64,000 bases of DNA from positions 1 through 64,000 of the forward strand of contig CALOBA010000063.1 in the NCBI GenBank assembly GCA_942491465.1, in the 5' to 3' direction. The translations under genes were made by a program, and so were the position numbers. How positions within the stretch are numbered: the first letter of the stretch is position 1; every line of letters starts with the position of its first letter. The DNA is from CALOBA01 sp942491465 (GTDB taxonomy: Bacteria > Pseudomonadota > Gammaproteobacteria > Chromatiales > Chromatiaceae). The notes under the pieces are model-generated. The model ran no database searches. It had not been told where the DNA came from and saw only the letters and a program-made list of their open reading frames with translations. This document shows, one piece after another, positions 60,343-64,000 of this stretch.

Positions 60343-61308
60343 ATGCGGAATCCCCGCAGACTCGCCCTTGGGGCGTCGATCCTGGCCGCCGTCGCGATGG
60401 TCGGAACGGCGGGTGGGGGCGCGACCGTGTCGGCCCAGGACGACCCCGGCCTCATCGTCGGCTCGGACGGCTTCTACGAGTCCGTCCTCGTCGGTGAGAT
60501 CTACGCCCAGGCGCTCGAAGCCGAGGGCTTCAGCGTTGCCCGTGATGGACTGGCCATCGGCGCCCGCCCGGTCCGTATCGCGGCGTTCGATTCGGGCCAG
60601 ATCAACCTGATGCCGGAGTACGTCGGCTTCGGGCTCTCGTTCTTCACCGGCGGTGAGGACGTGCCCGAAGACATCGCGGCCATCATGCCGACCGGCAACC
60701 TCGATACCGACGTGGCCAGCCTGCAGCAGGTCTTCGACCTGCGAGGCGTGCCCGCCACCGTGCTCGCCCCCAGCGCAGGCGAGGACACCAATGCGGCAGT
60801 CGTACGTCCGGACACTGCGGAGGAGTTCGGCCTTTCCACGATGAGCGATCTCGCGGCCGTACAGGACGAGCTGACCTGGGGTCTGCCGACCGACTGTGAG
60901 ACCAACCCGCCGTGCCGGGTGGCGCTCGAGGAGACCTACGGCATCGACTATCCGCCGGCGAACCTGGAGCTACTCTCCGCCTGTGACGCACCGATGGCCA
61001 TCGCCCTCGAGGGCAACGCCATCGACGTGGCCTGGCTCTGCTCGACGCAGCCGGTGATCGCGCAGAACGGTTGGATCGTCCTCGCCGATGACCAGGAGTC
61101 GCAGCCGCGCGGCAATCTCGTGCCGGTCGTCCGCAACGACGTGCTGGAGCAGATCGACGGTGGTGCTGACGCCATCGCGGCCATCCTCGACCCCATCTCA
61201 GCCGCCCTCACCACAGACGTGCTCACCGAGCTCGGCGTGCGTGTGGCGGTCGATCAAGAGGCCACTGAAGACGTGGCCGCGGACTTCCTCGCGGGCCTCG
61301 CCGGCTAG
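60343..61308 (+). CDS. Quaternary-amine substrate-binding protein (OpuCC-like)
   Basis: A 321-residue extracellular binding protein. The N-terminus is a signal sequence (residues about 8-32, ending VSAQ) without a lipobox cysteine. The conserved GSDGFYESVLVGEIYAQALEAEG and AFDSGQINLMPEYVGF regions, with aromatic residues that cage the cation, fit the glycine betaine/choline family. A conserved Cys pair (DCETNPPC) is present. AGGGAGG lies eight bases before the ATG. It completes the transporter operon. Confidence 0.87.
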   Translation: MRNPRRLALGASILAAVAMVGTAGGGATVSAQDDPGLIVGSDGFYESVLVGEIYAQALEAEGFSVARDGLAIGARPVRIAAFDSGQINLMPEYVGFGLSFFTGGEDVPEDIAAIMPTGNLDTDVASLQQVFDLRGVPATVLAPSAGEDTNAAVVRPDTAEEFGLSTMSDLAAVQDELTWGLPTDCETNPPCRVALEETYGIDYPPANLELLSACDAPMAIALEGNAIDVAWLCSTQPVIAQNGWIVLADDQESQPRGNLVPVVRNDVLEQIDGGADAIAAILDPISAALTTDVLTELGVRVAVDQEATEDVAADFLAGLAG

Positions 61309-61329
61309 CCCCCTCGCGATCGTCGGAGC

Positions 61330-61359
61330 GAGCGGCCCTGGGTCCGACCGGGGCCGCTC
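61330..61359. terminator. Bidirectional hairpin between convergent genes
   Basis: GAGCGGCCC (61330-61338) and GGGCCGCTC (61351-61359) form a perfect 9-bp stem with a 12-base loop, 21 bases after the binding-protein stop and just downstream of the expected stop of the convergent TIM-barrel gene. Confidence 0.7.
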
Positions 61360-61367
61360 CTCTGTGC

Positions 61368-62307
61368 CTAGAAACCCCCTCGCGCGCAACCACTCGCGGT
61401 TGCGCGTGTGCAGGGCCAGCAACGCCTCCGGTGTGTCCTCGTCCTTCACGAAGCGGTCTTGCTCGACCGTGATCCAGCCCGTGTAGGCGCGTGCCTTGAG
61501 GGCCTCGAGGAACACCTCCAGGCCGGCCGTACCCAGGCCCAGCTCGCAGAACACGCCGCGATCCCAGGCCTCGGTCATGCCGCCACCCGACTGACAGACC
61601 TCGCTCAGCAGCTGCAGGTCGCAGTCCTTGACATGCACGAGCCGCACCGCCTCACCGTAGGACTCGAGCAGCTCCAGCGCATCCGCTCCACCGATGAGGG
61701 CATGCCCGGTATCGAGACACATGCCCACGACGCTGAGGTCGAGTACGTCGAACACGCGATGGATCTCGGAGCTGCTCTCGCAGTAGCTGCCCGCGTGGAA
61801 GTGCAGCACCGGATCAAAACCACGCGCCGCTGCCACCTCGGCCGCCCGGTGGATGTTGTCGACGAAGACCCTGAACCGGTCGTCCGGCAGGACCACCTCC
61901 GGATGCTCGTCGATCTGACCGGCCCAGCGCATCCGTTCCGGTTCGACCGAAGCATCGGCCAGCACAGCCTTGGGCATGACCTCGTCCGGCCGACCCTGCT
62001 CGAGCAGGTCGAGCACGCCGGACATCCACTCGAGGTCCGCGTCGAAGTGCTCGGGCCGACTGAAGCGCAACGGCAGGAACGAGCCCACCATCGAGAGCTC
62101 ACGCGAGGCCAGGCGGTCCTTCATCACGGCCGCCTCGCCGAAGAAGCCTGGTGGCCCCAGCTCGGTGCCGGCATAGCCGGCGGCGGCCATCTGGTCGAGC
62201 ATCTGCTCTGGCCCCAGCTGGCGCGGGTCATCCCCGGTCTGTTCGAAGACCCCCCACGACACTGGGGCGGCGGCGACCTGGATGTCATTGCTGTGCATCG
62301 GGCGCAT
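61368..62307 (-). CDS. Inosose-dehydratase-like TIM-barrel protein, probable 3' frameshift
   Basis: A sugar-phosphate isomerase/epimerase-family TIM barrel close to inosose dehydratase (IolE). Key segments are APVSWGVFE near the N-terminus, LHFHAGSYCESSSEIHR, VGMCLDTGHALIGG and VKDCDL, which hold the metal ligands, and TGWITVEQDRF at the end. The best-placed starts are ATG 62307 and 62298, behind AGGAGG. As sequenced the frame runs on to a TGA at 61198, overlapping the binding-protein gene by 111 bases; removing one C from the five at 61375-61379 gives a TAG at 61368 just before the terminator hairpin, so an indel error is likely. No other inositol genes are in view. Confidence 0.75.
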
Positions 62308-62353
62308 GTCCTCCTCCCCCTGTCTGAACACGGCGGTCCATCCGGGCCGCCGC

Positions 62354-63822
62354 CTAGTCGACCTCGAAACGCGAGGCCGGCAGGAAGCCGATCCCTTCCG
62401 GCTTCATGAACTGGTTCTCGAGCACCCTGGAGAAGCCCGCCACGCGCTCCTGGCCGAGCCGCCTTCGTGGCCAGGTTCCTGAGCCGGCGCCGGATGCGCG
62501 ACGAGGTCGTAGAGCTCGCGCTCGCCGTTGCGGTACTCCACGTACTGCCAACGCACCCCGGTGGCGTAGGAGCGGGTGGTCACGAAGCCGGTCCACGGCG
62601 GCATGCCCTCGTTGGGATGCAGGTGCTCCATGAAGATGTACTTCCGACCCAGGCGGTCGGCGTTGCCCTTCAGCAGCGACAGGATGCTCTGGCCGTCGGG
62701 ATCGTCCATCGAGCAGCCGGCCAGCTGGCAGAAGGTGGGCGCGAGGTCGATACCCTGCACGGGCTCCTTGACCACGCGTTTGGTGGCTCCCAGCGCCTTG
62801 GGCCAGAGCATGTACATGGGAATGGGCGTGGCGTGGGGCCAGCGCTTGCCCGCGGGCTTGCGGTGGTCGCCCAGCAGCACCCCGTTGTCGGCCATGAAGA
62901 CGAAGAGGGTGTTGTAGAACCGCTGGTCGGCCTGCAGCGCCTTGCGGATCTGGCCCACGACCTTGTCTACGCTGAGCATCTCCTCACAGCGCGTTCGCAG
63001 GCTCTGGGCCCTGGCCTTGAGCAGCGGCTGCTCGCGGATGTAGGCGGGCTTGTCCGAGACATCACGCTCGTTGTAAGCCCCGCCACTCCAGGGCTTGAGG
63101 TCCTTGCACTTCGACGAGCCCACGTGCTCGGTGAAGGCGATGTTGGGCGTGTGGCCGCTGTAGACCGAGGCGACCGCGAAGACCGGTTTGTCGCGTGGAG
63201 CTTCGCGGATCTGCCTGGCCACGCGGTTGCCTACCACCCGGGTCGAGTGGTCGTTCGGCCGGGTGCCCTTCCAGCTCGTGCTGTAGCGGGTCTTCCAGTT
63301 GTACTTGTAGAAGCTCTTGAACTGGGACTTGCGCTTCCAGATGATGCCGAAGTCGTGCCAGCCCACAGCGTAGCGCCTGACCTCCGGGCCATCGGTGACC
63401 AGGCCGATGCCGTTGATGGGCTTGCCGGCGAAGATCGTGTGGTAGCCGGCGTCCTGCATCCTGGTCGCGATGGTCGAGGTCGGGTCGAAGCGCGAGAAGG
63501 CCTCGCCGCTGTTGTCGGTGACGCCGTTGTTGTGGCCGTATTGGCCTGTGAGCAAGCTGGCCCGGGCGGGTCCGCAGATGGGTGTGGTGCCGAAGGCGTG
63601 CCTGAACTCGACGCCCTTCTGGCAGAACTTGGAAAGGTTCGGCGTTCGACTGGTACACCACAGCCGGCGATGGATGGGGTTCACGTCGTCGAGGTACACG
63701 ACCACGATGTTCGGCCGCGGTTCGTTCGCCGCCACGACCGGCTGGGTCGCACCGGGCACCAACGACGAGGCGCAGGCCACCGCACCAAGGCCCACCGCGG
63801 CGAGCGCTGCCCTCAGGCCCAT
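62354..63822 (-). CDS. Secreted sulfatase, frameshifted near the C-terminus
   Basis: A ~480-residue arylsulfatase-family protein. A signal or lipoprotein leader (GAVACASSLVPGA) is followed by the metal-binding NIVVVYLDDVNP and the formylglycine-forming motif C-G-P-A-R in TTPICGPARASLLTGQYGHNN. Further active-site segments are the lysine in IFAGKPING, VYSGHTPN and MADNGVLLGDH. The end switches frame twice between about 62,455 and 62,500 (ELYDLVA, then LRNLATKA, then RLGQERVAGFSRVLENQF), where two single-base indels would restore one frame ending at a TAG at 62354. The substrate cannot be told; N-acetylglucosamine-sulfatase-like enzymes are the closest type. Confidence 0.85.
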
Positions 63823-63925
63823 ACCAGCCCCTTCGAGCTCGCCCGGAGGCGGCGGCGGACGGCCCGGGCCGCCACCGACACCAGCCCGCGAGCCAGACCA
63901 TCGAGTCGCGAGGACGGGCCGACCA

Positions 63926-64000
63926 CTACAGGAAGCGGCGCGAGCGCACGAGGTCGGACTCGTATTGGCGTCGAGCCGCCCGCACCTGCTCGGAATCCGA
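63926..64000 (-). CDS. C-terminal fragment of a further gene
   Basis: A frame entering from the window edge on the minus strand reads SDSEQVRAARRQYESDLVRS followed by RRFL and a TAG. Only 24 residues are visible, so no family can be given. It lies about 100 bases upstream of the sulfatase on the same strand and may be its operon partner. Confidence 0.4.
   Translation of the reverse strand, partial: SDSEQVRAARRQYESDLVRSRRFL

Noticed and set aside
61198..61367. C-terminal extension of the TIM-barrel protein into the binding-protein gene
   Set aside because: The added residues have no family match, cross a terminator hairpin and overlap the opposite gene; a one-base indel in a C run explains it better.

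Overview
The first ~56.6 kb read as one high-GC gammaproteobacterial chromosome segment. The best match is a purple sulfur bacterium of the Chromatiaceae type. The evidence is dusB-fis, lptD-surA-pdxA, apaG-apaH, sucA-sucB and purH-lpxA-purD in gammaproteobacterial style, a photosensory bacteriophytochrome, and a nifB cluster with the DraT/DraG nitrogenase switch-off pair. The last ~7.4 kb (from about 56,600) look like a different organism. They hold a 5'-truncated RNase H-like exonuclease, a quaternary-amine (OpuC-type) ABC transporter, an inosose-dehydratase-like TIM barrel and a sulfatase, with several single-base frameshifts. The join lies at the broken end of an IS110-type transposase fragment, so a chimeric contig is the likeliest explanation.

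Layout: 0-0.4 kb partial membrane protein; 0.6-0.8 kb nested copies of a ~102 bp TA-flanked palindromic element; 0.9-14.3 kb homocysteine methyltransferase, output-less phytochrome divergent from a single-domain globin, SDR oxidoreductase, ClC channel, cbpA-cbpM, beta-helix protein, two more copies of the element, AAA ATPase, apaH, apaG, small membrane protein, Gfo/Idh/MocA oxidoreductase; 14.3-16.3 kb a run of integron attC sites and cassettes read on the minus strand with no integrase in view; 16.3-18.0 kb poor-quality or degraded sequence; 18.0-24.9 kb the nifB operon (nifB, fdxN, nitrogenase-associated ArsC-like protein, flavodiiron protein, two 2Fe-2S ferredoxins, draT, draG, small Cys-rich protein) behind a sigma-54 promoter with a NifA-type upstream site; 25-36.7 kb Fe-S oxidoreductase, periplasmic DNA ligase, membrane protein, lipoprotein hydrolase, sucB, sucA, a BaeR-like regulator beside a Spy-like protein; 36.7-45.7 kb EAL-domain receptor, pdxA, surA, lptD, amgK; 45.7-48.8 kb a four-gene HprK-related-kinase/PqqD-like/nucleotidyltransferase/Tat-substrate cluster; 49-55.5 kb purD, lpxA, purH, fis, dusB, a conserved hypothetical and an RDD protein; 55.5-56.6 kb palindromes and the IS110 remnant; 56.6-64 kb the foreign segment.

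Most notable: (1) the HprK-related kinase A cluster with a Tat-exported Cys-containing protein behind a sigma-54-like palindromic promoter, a candidate poorly described modification system; (2) the integrase-less cassette array, including a two-gene AT-richer membrane cassette with an internal 26-residue duplication; (3) a TA-flanked miniature element caught inserted into its own kind; (4) the probable chimeric junction. All identifications are from reading the sequence and family knowledge; no database search was run.
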